In this document: positions 44,365 to 53,907 of the stretch, piece by piece
How the letters are laid out: every line of letters starts with the position of its first letter
Numbering within the stretch: position 1 is the first letter of the stretch
Assembly: GCA_903921605.1 (NCBI GenBank)
Contig: CAIXQV010000035.1
Location: 1 to 64,000, forward strand
Reading direction: 5' to 3'
From: an uncultured Planctomycetaceae bacterium
GTDB taxonomy: Bacteria > Planctomycetota > Planctomycetia > Planctomycetales > Planctomycetaceae
DNA length: 64,000 nucleotides
Translations under genes and position numbers: made by a program
The notes under the pieces: generated by a model
Seen by the model: only the letters and a program-made list of their open reading frames with translations
Databases searched by the model: none
What the model was told of the DNA's origin: nothing

Positions 44365-45003
44365 CTAAATATACTGAACCACGTCCGATGAAGAATAGCG
44401 GACTTTGCGAGCCGCTGCATACTTGTCCTGGTTTGAGCGATAGCCAAGTGCACACGCGACAGTTGATGTGTATTCCCCACCACTAAGTCCGAGCAGTTCA
44501 TCGACTTTATCTCGAACGATTCCTTCCATCGGGCATGCATCTATGCCCATCATTGCGGCGGTCTCGAGAAGAAATCCCAGAGCGATGTAACACTGCCTGG
44601 AGTTCCATTCGAGGTGACCGTTCTTCATCCCGGTTGTCTTTCCGAGGATCGCCTGTTTGTATCCGTCCAACGCCGAGACAGGCACGCCCTGAACGGTGGC
44701 GCTGGTGTCAATAAACTTTTGGACGTAGTCAGGATTAGTCGTTTTCAGGGCGGCAATAACCACAAAGTGCGAACAGTCTCGCGGCTGACTCTGGCCCCAG
44801 GCTGCCTCGGGGAGTCGATCCTTGACCGACTGTGTCGTCACGACTACGAATTTCCATGGCTGAAGTCCAAAACTGCTGGGAGCGTGGATCATCGCCGTCT
44901 CCAGCGTTTTCCAATCGTCGGCAGAAATCTTTCTTGTTGCATCAAAAACTTTTGTGGCATAACGCCAGGCAAGCTGCTGCAGTAATGTCTGTCCGATGGA
45001 CAT
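44365..45003 (-). CDS. Nitroreductase-family NAD(P)H oxidoreductase
   Basis: A 212-residue FMN-dependent oxidoreductase of the NfsB-like group. Recognisable parts are the N-terminal RYATKVFDATRKISADDWKT, APSSFGLQPWKFVVVT (FMN site), RQCYIALGFLLETAAMMGID and the C-terminal VACALGYRSNQDKYA. Family members reduce quinones, nitro compounds or flavins with NAD(P)H; the natural substrate is rarely known. It is alone in its transcription unit as far as I can see, with 160 bases to the next gene on the same strand. Confidence 0.9.
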   Translation of the reverse strand: MSIGQTLLQQLAWRYATKVFDATRKISADDWKTLETAMIHAPSSFGLQPWKFVVVTTQSVKDRLPEAAWGQSQPRDCSHFVVIAALKTTNPDYVQKFIDTSATVQGVPVSALDGYKQAILGKTTGMKNGHLEWNSRQCYIALGFLLETAAMMGIDACPMEGIVRDKVDELLGLSGGEYTSTVACALGYRSNQDKYAAARKVRYSSSDVVQYI

Positions 45004-45148
45004 CTTCAGTTCACTCCGGGGAACAATGAATAATTTATTGAAGTTGGTGGTCTTGTGGGGGCTTCTTGCGATAGCGTGTCATGGGGTTCGCAGTTTACAT
45101 GACTGCCTGTTGTTCCGAACAAATTTTTGCTGCGGGCATAAAACAGGG

Positions 45149-46126
45149 CTATGAGTTCAACAGATTTGCCATATAACGGCTCAGGGATTCCAGATCGTCT
45201 GCAAATCCTCGCACGCCTTCAGCAAGCTTTTCTGTGGCCATTGCATCCTGATTCAGCATCCAGCGAAAAGAAAGCTCATCGATCTCCAGGCGTTCGATAT
45301 TCATGGCTCTGGCTTCGTCGGCGTCCAGTCGTTTTGGAACCTCTGCTTCAGAACTGGAAAGTTCCGTCAGCAAAGCTGGCGCCACAGTCAGCAGATCACA
45401 GCCACAAAGTGCGGTGACCTGCTCAGCCGATCGAAAACTGGCTCCCATGACTTGAGTTCTATAACCGTGTCGCTTGTAGTAGTTGAAGATTCGATGAACT
45501 GAAAGCACACCGGGATCATCTTCCATCGAATAACTGCTGGCTCCTTTGGCTTTCTTGAACCAGTCGAGGATGCGGCCGACAAAGGGGCTGATCAACGTGA
45601 CGCCCGCGTCGGCGCAGGCAATCGCCTGGCCAAAGCCAAACAGTAGAGTCAGGTTGCAATGAATGCCTTCCTGCTCAAGTCGCTCGGCCGCGCGAATGCC
45701 TTCCCATGTACTGGCGATCTTGATCAGGATCCGTTCTTTCGGAATGCCCTGTTCTTCGAAGAGGCTGATAAGGTGTCGTCCTTTCTCAACCGTTGCATGT
45801 TCATCGAAACTCAGCCGCGCATCGACTTCGACTGAGACTCGCCCGGGAACGATTCTTAGGATTCGAAGGCCAAAAATTACCGACAGGCGGTCAAGAATCG
45901 CATTCAGCAAATGGAGTTCTGCTTGGCCTGATTTTCCCTCCATGTCATGACGGCCGGTGGCAATTGCTTCCCTGACCAGATCCGCGTACTGCGGCATCTG
46001 AGCCGCTTTCGCGATTAGTGACGGATTTGTCGTTGCGTCCTGCGGCTTGTTGCGAGCAATGGAATCAATGTCACCCGTGTCCGCAACAATGATGGTATGC
46101 CGCTTGAGTTGATCGAGCGAATTCAT
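45149..46126 (-). CDS. tal: Transaldolase
   Basis: A 325-residue classical (TalB-type) transaldolase of the pentose phosphate pathway, transferring a dihydroxyacetone unit between sugar phosphates. Signatures are TIIVADTGDIDSIARNKPQD followed by ATTNPSLI, then SVEVDARLSFD, the Schiff-base lysine in ILIKIASTWEGIRAAE, NLTLLFGFGQAIACADAG and LISPFVGRILDW. The length fits the family. It lies 169 bases downstream of metF on the same strand. Confidence 0.96.
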   Translation of the reverse strand: MNSLDQLKRHTIIVADTGDIDSIARNKPQDATTNPSLIAKAAQMPQYADLVREAIATGRHDMEGKSGQAELHLLNAILDRLSVIFGLRILRIVPGRVSVEVDARLSFDEHATVEKGRHLISLFEEQGIPKERILIKIASTWEGIRAAERLEQEGIHCNLTLLFGFGQAIACADAGVTLISPFVGRILDWFKKAKGASSYSMEDDPGVLSVHRIFNYYKRHGYRTQVMGASFRSAEQVTALCGCDLLTVAPALLTELSSSEAEVPKRLDADEARAMNIERLEIDELSFRWMLNQDAMATEKLAEGVRGFADDLESLSRYMANLLNS

Positions 46127-46295
46127 CTGAGCCTCCTGCCCTTATCAAGATAATCAAACGATCATTACTCTCGCACCCGTTTGGCAAATGGCCAGAGAAC
46201 CATCTATTGGTTACCAGACTTCTCATTCACTATCGCCGAAAGCGAAAACCTTCAGAATACTTCCTGCCAGACCTAAATCAACACTGTGAGAAAGT

Positions 46296-47177
46296 CTATC
46301 GCTTCGAGACTGGAAACTGAAGAGCATCCAGAATTCTTTGGCACGCATCAGACTTATTCAACGCGTAAAAATGAATGCCGGGAATGCCTTCAGCAATGAG
46401 TTGCCTGCATTGCTGAATTGCGTGTTCCACGCCAATTTCGAACTGAGCTGAGGCATCATCCTGGACAGCTTCAAGCTTTGCCGCCAGATCTGCCGGGAAC
46501 ACAGTTCCACACATAGATGTGATTCGCTTGATCCGTGCGAAGTCCGTGATTGGCATGATACCAGGCACAATCGGGATCTGAATTCCAAGCTTGTTACATC
46601 GATCGCGGAAGGTGAAGAAATTATCGTTGACAAAGAATAGCTGTGTGAAGACGGCGTCAGCACCAGCATCGACCTTGCGTTTCAGGTTCAGCAGGTCGGC
46701 TTCCAGATCAGAGGCTTCTATGTGCTTTTCGGGATACCCGGCAACACCAATCCCCATTTCCGGGTGAGTCTCGCGGATCAATTCCACAAGCTGATTCGCA
46801 TTCTTAAGGCCACCTTCAACGGCCTTAAACGCTTCCTGACCGACAGGCGGGTCTCCTCGCAGAGCCATGATGTTACAAATGCCGGAGGCTGCTGCTTTAT
46901 CCAACCAATCTTTCAGTTCCTCACGTGTCGCTCCAACACATGTGAAATGAGCCATTGCTGTTCGATGAAATGTCTGCTGAATCTCATGACACCAGAATTC
47001 AGTACGATCCTGAGTGGACCCGCCAGCTCCATAGGTGCATGACACAAACGCCGGATCGTACTCGATCAGTGTCTGGAGATTTTTCTTCAGTGCCGCATCA
47101 CCTTCCGCCGTCTTCGGAGGGAAGATCTCAATCGACATGACAAATTGCTGGTCTTGAAACAGTTGAGAAAGTCGCAT
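46296..47177 (-). CDS. metF: Methylenetetrahydrofolate reductase
   Basis: A 293-residue flavoenzyme that reduces 5,10-methylenetetrahydrofolate to 5-methyltetrahydrofolate for methionine synthesis. Family motifs are [65 protein letters not shown] and [17 protein letters not shown], ending with [13 protein letters not shown]. The ATG at 47177 gives the usual short N-terminus; a TTG at 47201 is also in frame. It is upstream of tal and downstream of trpB, all on the minus strand with gaps over 100 bases, so cotranscription is uncertain. Confidence 0.96.
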   Translation of the reverse strand: MRLSQLFQDQQFVMSIEIFPPKTAEGDAALKKNLQTLIEYDPAFVSCTYGAGGSTQDRTEFWCHEIQQTFHRTAMAHFTCVGATREELKDWLDKAAASGICNIMALRGDPPVGQEAFKAVEGGLKNANQLVELIRETHPEMGIGVAGYPEKHIEASDLEADLLNLKRKVDAGADAVFTQLFFVNDNFFTFRDRCNKLGIQIPIVPGIMPITDFARIKRITSMCGTVFPADLAAKLEAVQDDASAQFEIGVEHAIQQCRQLIAEGIPGIHFYALNKSDACQRILDALQFPVSKR

Positions 47178-47307
47178 CGGTTTAAAGGCTTGAGGCGTCA
47201 AAAGGAGTGTTTGCGGATCGTAGAGTAACAGGTTGCAGTCAACAGATGACAGAACGAGGAGAACTACCAGTGATTGTGCGACTACAGTGATTCGATAACA
47301 AAGCGGC

Positions 47308-48540
47308 TTACATTTCCTGCCCTGTCAGACGAGCGACTTCGTTCACATCTTTATCACCGCGGCCGGACAAACAAACCACGATTACGTCATCCTTGCTTCG
47401 CTGCACAGCCGCTTTCATGACATAGGCAATGGCGTGTGAGGTTTCAATCGCAGGGAGAATGCCTTCCGTTTTAGCCATCGTACTGAAAGCAGCGAGCGCT
47501 TCGTCGTCCAGTATGTTAACGTAATTGACTCGACCACAGTCTTTCCAGTAACTGTGTTCCGGCCCAACACCCGGATAGTCAAGGCCCGCAGAAATCGAAT
47601 GCACGTCTGAAGTCTGGCCGTCATCGTTCTGCAGTACGTAGCTGTAGCTGCCGTGCAGGATTCCCGGTTTGCCATGAGTCAGCGTGCTGGCATGATCGCC
47701 AGGCTTTCCGCCTCGACCACCCGCCTCAACTCCCGTCAACGCCACGGCTTTGTCATCGACAAACGGATAGAACATGCCTGCGGAGTTCGAGCCACCTCCA
47801 ACACAGGCCACGACCTCGTCAGGAAGTCGACCGATCTGATTCAGACATTGCTCCCGAGCCTCGCGGCCGATAATCGCCTGAAAGTCGCGAACCATCATTG
47901 GAAACGGATGCGGGCCAACAACACTACCGATGATGTAGTGTGTGTCTCGCACCGAAGCCATCCAGTCACGCATCGCTTCGTTGATGGCATCTCTCAGAGT
48001 TCTTGAGCCTGTCGTCACAGGGCGAACTTCCGCGCCCATCGTTCGCATGATGAAGACATTGAGCTTCTGTCGTCGCACATCTTCTTCACCCATGTAGACG
48101 ACACAGGGAAGTCCGAAGCGAGCACACGCTGTAGCCGTTGCAACACCGTGTTGTCCTGCTCCGGTCTCTGCGATGACACGCGTCTTTCCCATTCTTTTGG
48201 TCAGCAACACCTGACCCATAGTGTTGTTAATCTTGTGGGCGCCGGTGTGGTTCAGATCTTCTCGCTTGAAGTAGATTCTTGCTCCACCGCACTTCTCCGT
48301 CAGACGTTCGGCGAAATAGAGCGGATTCGGGCGGCCAACAAAATGACGCAGCAGGTCTTTCAGTTGTCGATCAAACTCCGGATCAAGTTTTGCATCTTCA
48401 TATGCCTGAGAAAGTTCATCAAGGGCATACATGAGTGTTTCGGGGACATAGCGTCGTCCATACTCACCAAAACGACCACGCTCATCCGGCACAGCGCTGA
48501 CGGGAGATGATGCAGCCGGAGCAGTAGTTGCAATCGACAT
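47308..48540 (-). CDS. trpB: Tryptophan synthase beta subunit
   Basis: A 410-residue PLP enzyme that joins indole and serine to make tryptophan. It has the standard N-terminus [20 protein letters not shown], the PLP lysine in [38 protein letters not shown], the phosphate loop [31 protein letters not shown] and the C-terminal [16 protein letters not shown]. This is the common TrpB1 form. trpA is not next to it; the following gene is metF. The upstream region has two hairpins, discussed separately. Confidence 0.97.
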   Translation of the reverse strand: MSIATTAPAASSPVSAVPDERGRFGEYGRRYVPETLMYALDELSQAYEDAKLDPEFDRQLKDLLRHFVGRPNPLYFAERLTEKCGGARIYFKREDLNHTGAHKINNTMGQVLLTKRMGKTRVIAETGAGQHGVATATACARFGLPCVVYMGEEDVRRQKLNVFIMRTMGAEVRPVTTGSRTLRDAINEAMRDWMASVRDTHYIIGSVVGPHPFPMMVRDFQAIIGREAREQCLNQIGRLPDEVVACVGGGSNSAGMFYPFVDDKAVALTGVEAGGRGGKPGDHASTLTHGKPGILHGSYSYVLQNDDGQTSDVHSISAGLDYPGVGPEHSYWKDCGRVNYVNILDDEALAAFSTMAKTEGILPAIETSHAIAYVMKAAVQRSKDDVIVVCLSGRGDKDVNEVARLTGQEM

Positions 48541-49025
48541 GAAATCCTCGGTTCCTGACTGAATTCAGCTTCTATGGGAAAACAGCAATCTGTACTCGTT
48601 ACGAGACAGAATACGGCTACTAGCCTGGAAAGATGCAGCCTCGTGCTCTGTATCAAATTCTTCTTTAAATCTCAGACCGCGGTTTCGATCGTCCTTTCAG
48701 AAACCGTGGGTTGTGCCCCTGATTATAGCGGAGACCTCAAAAACACCCGCGAGGTCTAAGAATTTCCCCGGAAATTATTGCTGACCATGCTTCAGATCTG
48801 CCAATAATCCGAGCAAATCTTGCTTGGATCGTCCCTGAAAGCTGTTAACGGTCCATCGGCAAGTCTGCAATTTCCTGTTTCCGGAACAATCCAGTCAAAG
48901 CCTGATCTCTGGTATCCGTCGATGTTGACGACTTTCCGCGATAACCCATGTGTGATCTTTTGACATCGTCATGAGACTGAGAAATGCATCTGACAATGGT
49001 ATTCTCTGTCGCGATCATTCTCTGT
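48541..49025. other. Intergenic region upstream of trpB with two hairpins
   Basis: About 485 bases between the GspE-like gene and trpB. Two stems lie 135-220 bases upstream of the trpB start: a ten-pair stem at 48677-48686/48700-48709 and a seven-pair stem at 48732-48738/48751-48757. I find no short frame rich in tryptophan codons between them and trpB, so a classical attenuator is not shown. No gene is recognised. Confidence 0.45.
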
Positions 49026-50354
49026 TCAGGCATTTGCGTTTGTTTGCTGAGGTGTCTGGACTGACATGTCGTGAATCAAACGACGAAGTTCTGAGACTGC
49101 TGTGCGTTTTTCCAGAACCAGAGTCCTGGCTGATGCTTCCAGTGTGGTGAGTCCTTCTGTTATGGCTTGCTCCCGAAGTCTGTAGGCAGGCAGACCTTCG
49201 TTGATGGCATTTCTGAGACTGGGAGTGATCAGCATGGTCTCAAACACCGCCGTGCGTCCTCGAAATCCCGTATAGAAATTCAGTTCCGTTGGGATACCTC
49301 GGATCAGCTGTGGTGGTGATTCCGGTGGCACGCCAAGTGAGCAGCATTCCTCAGGGGATGCAGCATACTCCTCTCGCGAATCTGCAGAGACCGTTCTGAC
49401 AAGTCGTTGAGCAATTACGCCTCGCAAACAATCGGCAATGGTCATTGATGAGATGCCAAAGTTGCGGAGCACATCGATCGCCGACGCCGTGTTGTTGGCA
49501 TGCAGCGTTGAAAGAACCAGCACACCGGTTGTGGCAGCTCTGCAGGCAATCTGAGCCGTCTCAGCATCGCGAATTTCACCAATAGAAATAATATTCGGAT
49601 CCTGTCTCAAAACGCCTCGCAGGGCATTTGTGAATAACAAGCCTGTCTTGGGGTCAACCTGAATCTGATTTGCTCCCGGGATTCGTCGCTCAACGGGATC
49701 CTCAATAGTTACGATACTTCTGTCCGGCTGATTCAGACTAGAGAGCAGGCTATACACGGTCGTTGTTTTCCCGGCTCCAACGGGGCCTACAACGAGCAGC
49801 AAGCCATAGGGAGCCCCGAGCAATGAGTGGACATCATTCATCTGCTCTGCCGTGAAACCCAGGGACTCCGGCGCGACGAACTCTGTGGCATCGGGCATCA
49901 GGCGCAATACAAGTCTTTCCCCATGAATTGTCGGGCTGCTGCCCACGCGCACATCTCTTGGAAGTCCAGCAAGTTGAGCCGCTGAAATGTGCCCATCCTG
50001 AGGAAGTCGCCTGTCGGTGATATCCATCCCGGCGAGAACTTTTATCCGACTGAGGATGTGAAGAGCCTTCGCCGCTGGAACCTGAACAATATCCTGAAGT
50101 GCACCATCAATTCGAAAGCGAATTCGAGTTCCCTCTTCGGCAGGATCAAGGTGAATATCTGTCGATCGATGAGCAAAGCCTCGCTGCAGAATGACGTTAA
50201 CGAGTGACGATGGCTCGACAACGCTGAGTAGTTCTGAGAGTTCTGCAGCTAAGGCAGAATTCCCAAGACGCGTTTCTTTGCGTGATGCAGGAAGAGGAGT
50301 GCGTGACTCAAGTTGAGAACCGGACGATCCTGGTGACACATCTTCGGTATTCAT
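49026..50354 (-). CDS. GspE/PilB-type secretion ATPase
   Basis: A 442-residue hexameric ATPase of type II secretion or type IV pilus systems. After a short N-terminus it has AHRSTDIHLDPAEEGTRIRF and RIDGALQDIVQVP (second N domain), the P-loop VVGPVGAGKTTTVYSLL, the aspartate box VTIEDPVERRIPGANQIQVD, Walker B IISIGEIRDAETAQIA and the histidine box LSTLHANNTASA. It lacks the first N-terminal domain of full GspE, and the usual four-cysteine zinc module after the core is not present (only a CC pair). The likely start is ATG 50354; a TTG at 50369 is possible. It follows the tandem-STAS gene by about 30 bases, so the two form an operon. No pilin or GspF gene is in the window. Confidence 0.92.
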   Translation of the reverse strand: MNTEDVSPGSSGSQLESRTPLPASRKETRLGNSALAAELSELLSVVEPSSLVNVILQRGFAHRSTDIHLDPAEEGTRIRFRIDGALQDIVQVPAAKALHILSRIKVLAGMDITDRRLPQDGHISAAQLAGLPRDVRVGSSPTIHGERLVLRLMPDATEFVAPESLGFTAEQMNDVHSLLGAPYGLLLVVGPVGAGKTTTVYSLLSSLNQPDRSIVTIEDPVERRIPGANQIQVDPKTGLLFTNALRGVLRQDPNIISIGEIRDAETAQIACRAATTGVLVLSTLHANNTASAIDVLRNFGISSMTIADCLRGVIAQRLVRTVSADSREEYAASPEECCSLGVPPESPPQLIRGIPTELNFYTGFRGRTAVFETMLITPSLRNAINEGLPAYRLREQAITEGLTTLEASARTLVLEKRTAVSELRRLIHDMSVQTPQQTNANA

Positions 50355-50383
50355 GGGGAACGGCCACAATAAGAGGATTCGAA

Positions 50384-51532
50384 CTACTTTGCTGAGACTG
50401 GCTTAACGGTGCTCGCTTTTTCTTGTTTTGGTACAAAATCCTGAAGTGATCGAAAAATACTGATCGGGTTACCTCGAAACACCAGCGTCGACAGAACCAT
50501 GATGCTCATTAACACGGCTCCGGCTGACAGCTTTCGCCGTATACCGTCCTCTTTAATCAGGGCGATCAGTCCAGTCGTCAACGCGGCAGATCCTAACAGC
50601 AATGCGGCCAACTGTGAGTTAACCCCCAGTACCGTCTCACGCTTCAGGAACATCGGAATCAGTGCCAAAGCAGCAACAATCGAGAATGGGACCGAGACGG
50701 AGACGAGTAAAGTTCTCTCTCGCTTTTCCACAAGAGCCGACTCTGACACACCCAACGCGTAAGCCGCTTCTTCTCTGGTATCTGTGATTGTCCAGACGCG
50801 AGCAAGTCCGGAAGTCTTCAGCACCGATGTGACGTCCTCATGGGGGCTCACGACTGAGAACTGCCCCTGACGTTTCTGAGTAGCTTTCCAGAGCCGAACA
50901 AGTCCCGCCACGACGCCGCTGTTGATGTACGTCAGGCGTGAAAGATCCAGTAACAGATTGGGTGCCGCAGCCAGTTCAAAGCTTGATATGGCGGCCGACA
51001 CGGCAGCTTCAAGGTCAGCCCACGACAGTTTCGAAAGCAGTGGGTCGCATTGAATCCCGTTGTATCTCTTGTGAGCTTCGAAGGGGAACGGCTCTGTCGA
51101 CACGGATTGCTTAATGTCGGTCGACAAGTTCTTTGAAGTCTTCTCCCCGGGCTTCACCAAATCCAGCTCGCCGGTGTCTTCCAATTTCAAAAATGCCAGT
51201 GCCGCCGCACGAGACGGCATGATGCGCCAGTGTTCAAGCAGTCCACTGATCTGCAGAGATTCCTTCACTGCATCGCTCTCAGTGACGAAAATCAAATTCC
51301 GGGTTCGCGAGTCCAATGATTTCCAAATTCGAAGCAGACTCGCAAGAAGCCCGTCCGGTAGCCGAGTTAGCGTCGGGGCAATCACGACGACACTGCCGAT
51401 GTTTGATTTCTGGATGAGTCCCAGAACGCGATTAGTCGCTCCTTCGATCTGCTCCCAGGGCATATTGAGGAGTTCGTCCGTAAACTCAAGGTGGCAATAC
51501 GAAGAGTGATTCTCGAACGAAAAACCGCTCAT
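50384..51532 (-). CDS. Tandem STAS-domain protein with C-terminal membrane segments
   Basis: A 382-residue protein. Two STAS-like (anti-sigma-factor antagonist) domains lie at about residues 20-115 and 165-260 and resemble each other: LPDGLLASLLRIWKSLDS against INSGVVAGLVRLWKATQK, and LQISGLLEHWRIM against LKTSGLARVWTIT. The second keeps the phosphorylatable serine position (DLSRLTYINSG), while the first has PDG there and is probably not phosphorylated. Three hydrophobic helices follow (VSVSVPFSIVAALALIPMFL, LAALLLGSAALTTGLIALI and AGAVLMSIMVLSTLVF), so the STAS part is held at the membrane. It is the first gene of a pair with the GspE-like ATPase. I know of no named family with this order of parts. 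Confidence 0.78.
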   Translation of the reverse strand: MSGFSFENHSSYCHLEFTDELLNMPWEQIEGATNRVLGLIQKSNIGSVVVIAPTLTRLPDGLLASLLRIWKSLDSRTRNLIFVTESDAVKESLQISGLLEHWRIMPSRAAALAFLKLEDTGELDLVKPGEKTSKNLSTDIKQSVSTEPFPFEAHKRYNGIQCDPLLSKLSWADLEAAVSAAISSFELAAAPNLLLDLSRLTYINSGVVAGLVRLWKATQKRQGQFSVVSPHEDVTSVLKTSGLARVWTITDTREEAAYALGVSESALVEKRERTLLVSVSVPFSIVAALALIPMFLKRETVLGVNSQLAALLLGSAALTTGLIALIKEDGIRRKLSAGAVLMSIMVLSTLVFRGNPISIFRSLQDFVPKQEKASTVKPVSAK

Positions 51533-51719
51533 ACCCCATCCCTCGGCAACAACTGAAAATCGGGAAATGACCTCGAGCAGAAAACTGGCCGTCTTGCCTT
51601 GTGACCACTGCGGTGCCTCAACACCTCCTGGCTCAGTTGCTTCAGCATTCTATGGATTGTATCCACACGTAGTCGGAGCGGACAACTCGCGACGTTCTCT
51701 GCTCCGCATCTCAGGAAAC

Positions 51720-51753
51720 TTAAAAAGCCGCCCGAAACCAGAGTTCGAGCGGC
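51720..51753 (-). terminator. Rho-independent terminator after dapA
   Basis: On the minus strand a ten-base-pair stem (GCCGCTCGAA with TTCGGGCGGC, one G-T pair) and a short loop are followed by TTTTTA. It starts 11 bases after the dapA stop codon. Confidence 0.88.
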
Positions 51754-51764
51754 TTCTGTCGTCG

Positions 51765-52664
51765 TCAGACGTTGAGCAGTCCGTAGCGTTGCAGTGTTGT
51801 ACGAAGTGCTGCAAGCTGAGAATCTGTCAGCGGAGTCAGCGGCAGGCGAACTTCACCGCAATCACGCCCCAAAAGTTTCATGGCTGCCTTCACAGGAATT
51901 GGGTTCGTTGAAAGCCCAAGCATGTCGCGGCAAAGCGGGAATAGCTTGTGGTGCAACTCTTGTGCTTTAGCAATGTTGCCGGTCTGAAATGCGGTTACCA
52001 TCGCCTTAACGTCCTGAGGAACGATGTTTCCTGCCACAGAAACAACCCCGCTGCCGCCAAGCGCCAGCAATGGCAACGTCAGGCTGTCGTCTCCCGAAAG
52101 CACCGTCAGATCAGAAGCGGCCAGAATCTGAGACGCCTGGTCCATCGATCCTGTTGATTCCTTGATCGCCACGACACTTGGGCAGGTATCTGCAATCCGG
52201 CAGATTGTTTCAGGCTCCATGTTCTTGGCCGTTCGCCCCGGAATGTTATAAAGCACGATCGGAAGATCAACATGCTCGGCAACCGCGCGATAGTGCTGAA
52301 AGAAGCCTTCCTGCGTCGGCTTGTTATAATAAGGTGCGACCATCAACGCGCCAGTGGCACCGGCACGCTTCGCCGAAGCGGTCAGGCGGATGGCTTCTGC
52401 TGTGCTGTTCGATCCTGTGCCCGCCATGACTTTGATTCGTCCGGCTGCGTGATCACAGGTGATCGCAATCACTCGCTCATGTTCGTCATGAGACAGCGTC
52501 GGACTTTCGCCGGTTGTGCCGACCGGAACCAGCCCATCTGTTCCGGCTTCAACGTGAAAGTCCACAAGAGCTTTCAGCATGCTCTCGTTCAGCGAGCCGT
52601 CGCTGTTCATCGGCGTCACAAGGGCCACTGTTAGTCCCGAAAACAATTCACCACGTCTTGCCAT
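51765..52664 (-). CDS. dapA: 4-hydroxy-tetrahydrodipicolinate synthase
   Basis: A 299-residue aldolase of the lysine/diaminopimelate pathway, condensing pyruvate with aspartate semialdehyde. Signatures are [54 protein letters not shown], the catalytic tyrosine in [11 protein letters not shown], and the Schiff-base lysine in [12 protein letters not shown]. The length and motif order fit DapA rather than N-acetylneuraminate lyase. The upstream gene on the same strand is 179 bases away; the downstream end has a clear terminator. Confidence 0.95.
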   Translation of the reverse strand: MARRGELFSGLTVALVTPMNSDGSLNESMLKALVDFHVEAGTDGLVPVGTTGESPTLSHDEHERVIAITCDHAAGRIKVMAGTGSNSTAEAIRLTASAKRAGATGALMVAPYYNKPTQEGFFQHYRAVAEHVDLPIVLYNIPGRTAKNMEPETICRIADTCPSVVAIKESTGSMDQASQILAASDLTVLSGDDSLTLPLLALGGSGVVSVAGNIVPQDVKAMVTAFQTGNIAKAQELHHKLFPLCRDMLGLSTNPIPVKAAMKLLGRDCGEVRLPLTPLTDSQLAALRTTLQRYGLLNV

Positions 52665-52843
52665 GACTCAATTCTTTGTGCGAAAAACTCTGAGAGAAAA
52701 CTTAATTGACTTCTTATTGCGGCTCCAACCTGACCCGCATCAATACCAGCAATCGCTTTGACACTGCGTGTGCTGGTGAGGACTCACCTGAAAATACATT
52801 CAGCCGATGTTTCTACGGCCTTCGATTGCAACCTGCAAACGAA

Positions 52844-53764
52844 TCAGCCCCGTTTTCGCCAGTCGATCCCGGAAAGACTTGCAAGTGCCAGCATTAACGC
52901 ATGAGTCCCATTCCGGCCAAATCCCTGCGCTTTCACCGCCAGGTAAAGTTGTTGACCAAGGGCCAGACCCGGCAGGGAAAGCCCCATGCGTCGTGATTCC
53001 TCCAGAGCAATCCCCATATCTTTAATGAAATGCTCGACGAAGAAACCGGGATCGAAGTTGTTGTCGATGATGCGAGGTCCAAGATTTGACAGCGACCAGC
53101 TTCCCGCAGCACCGCTGGAGACCGACTTCAAAACGGTTGGCAGATCCAGCCCGGACTTGTATCCGTAAAGCAGCGCTTCACAAACACCGATCATGCCTGT
53201 TGCAATCAGGATCTGGTTGACGGTCTTCGTGTGTTGTCCCGAACCCGCCGGTCCCTGATGCACGATGGTCTTGCCCATGGCTTCCCACATCGGCTGTAAA
53301 GAACTTACGACGTCTGCGTCTCCACCAATCATGATCGAAAGAGCGGCATTGCGAGCACCGATGTCTCCACCAGAAACTGGAGCATCCACGCTATGCACAC
53401 CCGCAAGCTTTGCGGCTTCGTGGATCTCAATGGCGAGCGATGGCTGACTGGTTGTCATGTCAACCAAAACAGTTCCCGGCTTTGCCCCTGCCAGAGCCCC
53501 CTGCTCTCCCAGCATGACTTCTCGCACGTCCGCCGGAAATCCCACGATGGAGAAGATCACGTCTGAATTCTGAGCAACCTCTTTCGGAGTCGCGGCCCAT
53601 GTCGCTCCCCGAGAAATCAGGGCTTCGGCCTTCTGCTTAGTTCGAGAATAGACGGTTGCAGAAAAACCCGCATTCATGAGATGCCCGCACATGCTGGATC
53701 CCATAACCCCGGTTCCAATCCAGCCAATCCGAGTTTTCCCGGGTACAACTTGAGGGATCGCCAT
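52844..53764 (-). CDS. Beta-hydroxyacid dehydrogenase (3-hydroxyisobutyrate dehydrogenase/tartronate semialdehyde reductase family)
   Basis: A 306-residue NAD(P)-dependent dehydrogenase. The dinucleotide site is [20 protein letters not shown]; then come [19 protein letters not shown], the substrate loop [17 protein letters not shown], the glycine-rich [16 protein letters not shown] carrying the catalytic lysine, and the helical C-terminal domain with [19 protein letters not shown]. Members act on 3-hydroxyisobutyrate, tartronate semialdehyde or succinic semialdehyde; the substrate is not distinguishable by eye. It is divergent from the dnaE2 gene. Confidence 0.9.
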   Translation of the reverse strand: MAIPQVVPGKTRIGWIGTGVMGSSMCGHLMNAGFSATVYSRTKQKAEALISRGATWAATPKEVAQNSDVIFSIVGFPADVREVMLGEQGALAGAKPGTVLVDMTTSQPSLAIEIHEAAKLAGVHSVDAPVSGGDIGARNAALSIMIGGDADVVSSLQPMWEAMGKTIVHQGPAGSGQHTKTVNQILIATGMIGVCEALLYGYKSGLDLPTVLKSVSSGAAGSWSLSNLGPRIIDNNFDPGFFVEHFIKDMGIALEESRRMGLSLPGLALGQQLYLAVKAQGFGRNGTHALMLALASLSGIDWRKRG

Positions 53765-53907
53765 GACTTTGTTCCTGAAGAACCATTAATCAAACATTTC
53801 TCGCACCGTACCCTTTTCGGAGCCGGCGAATCATCATCAGAACCGAGAAGTATACCGGTTATCGCGGGATCTTCCACAACGCCGTCCCTGTCTCTTACAC
53901 TTCGCAG

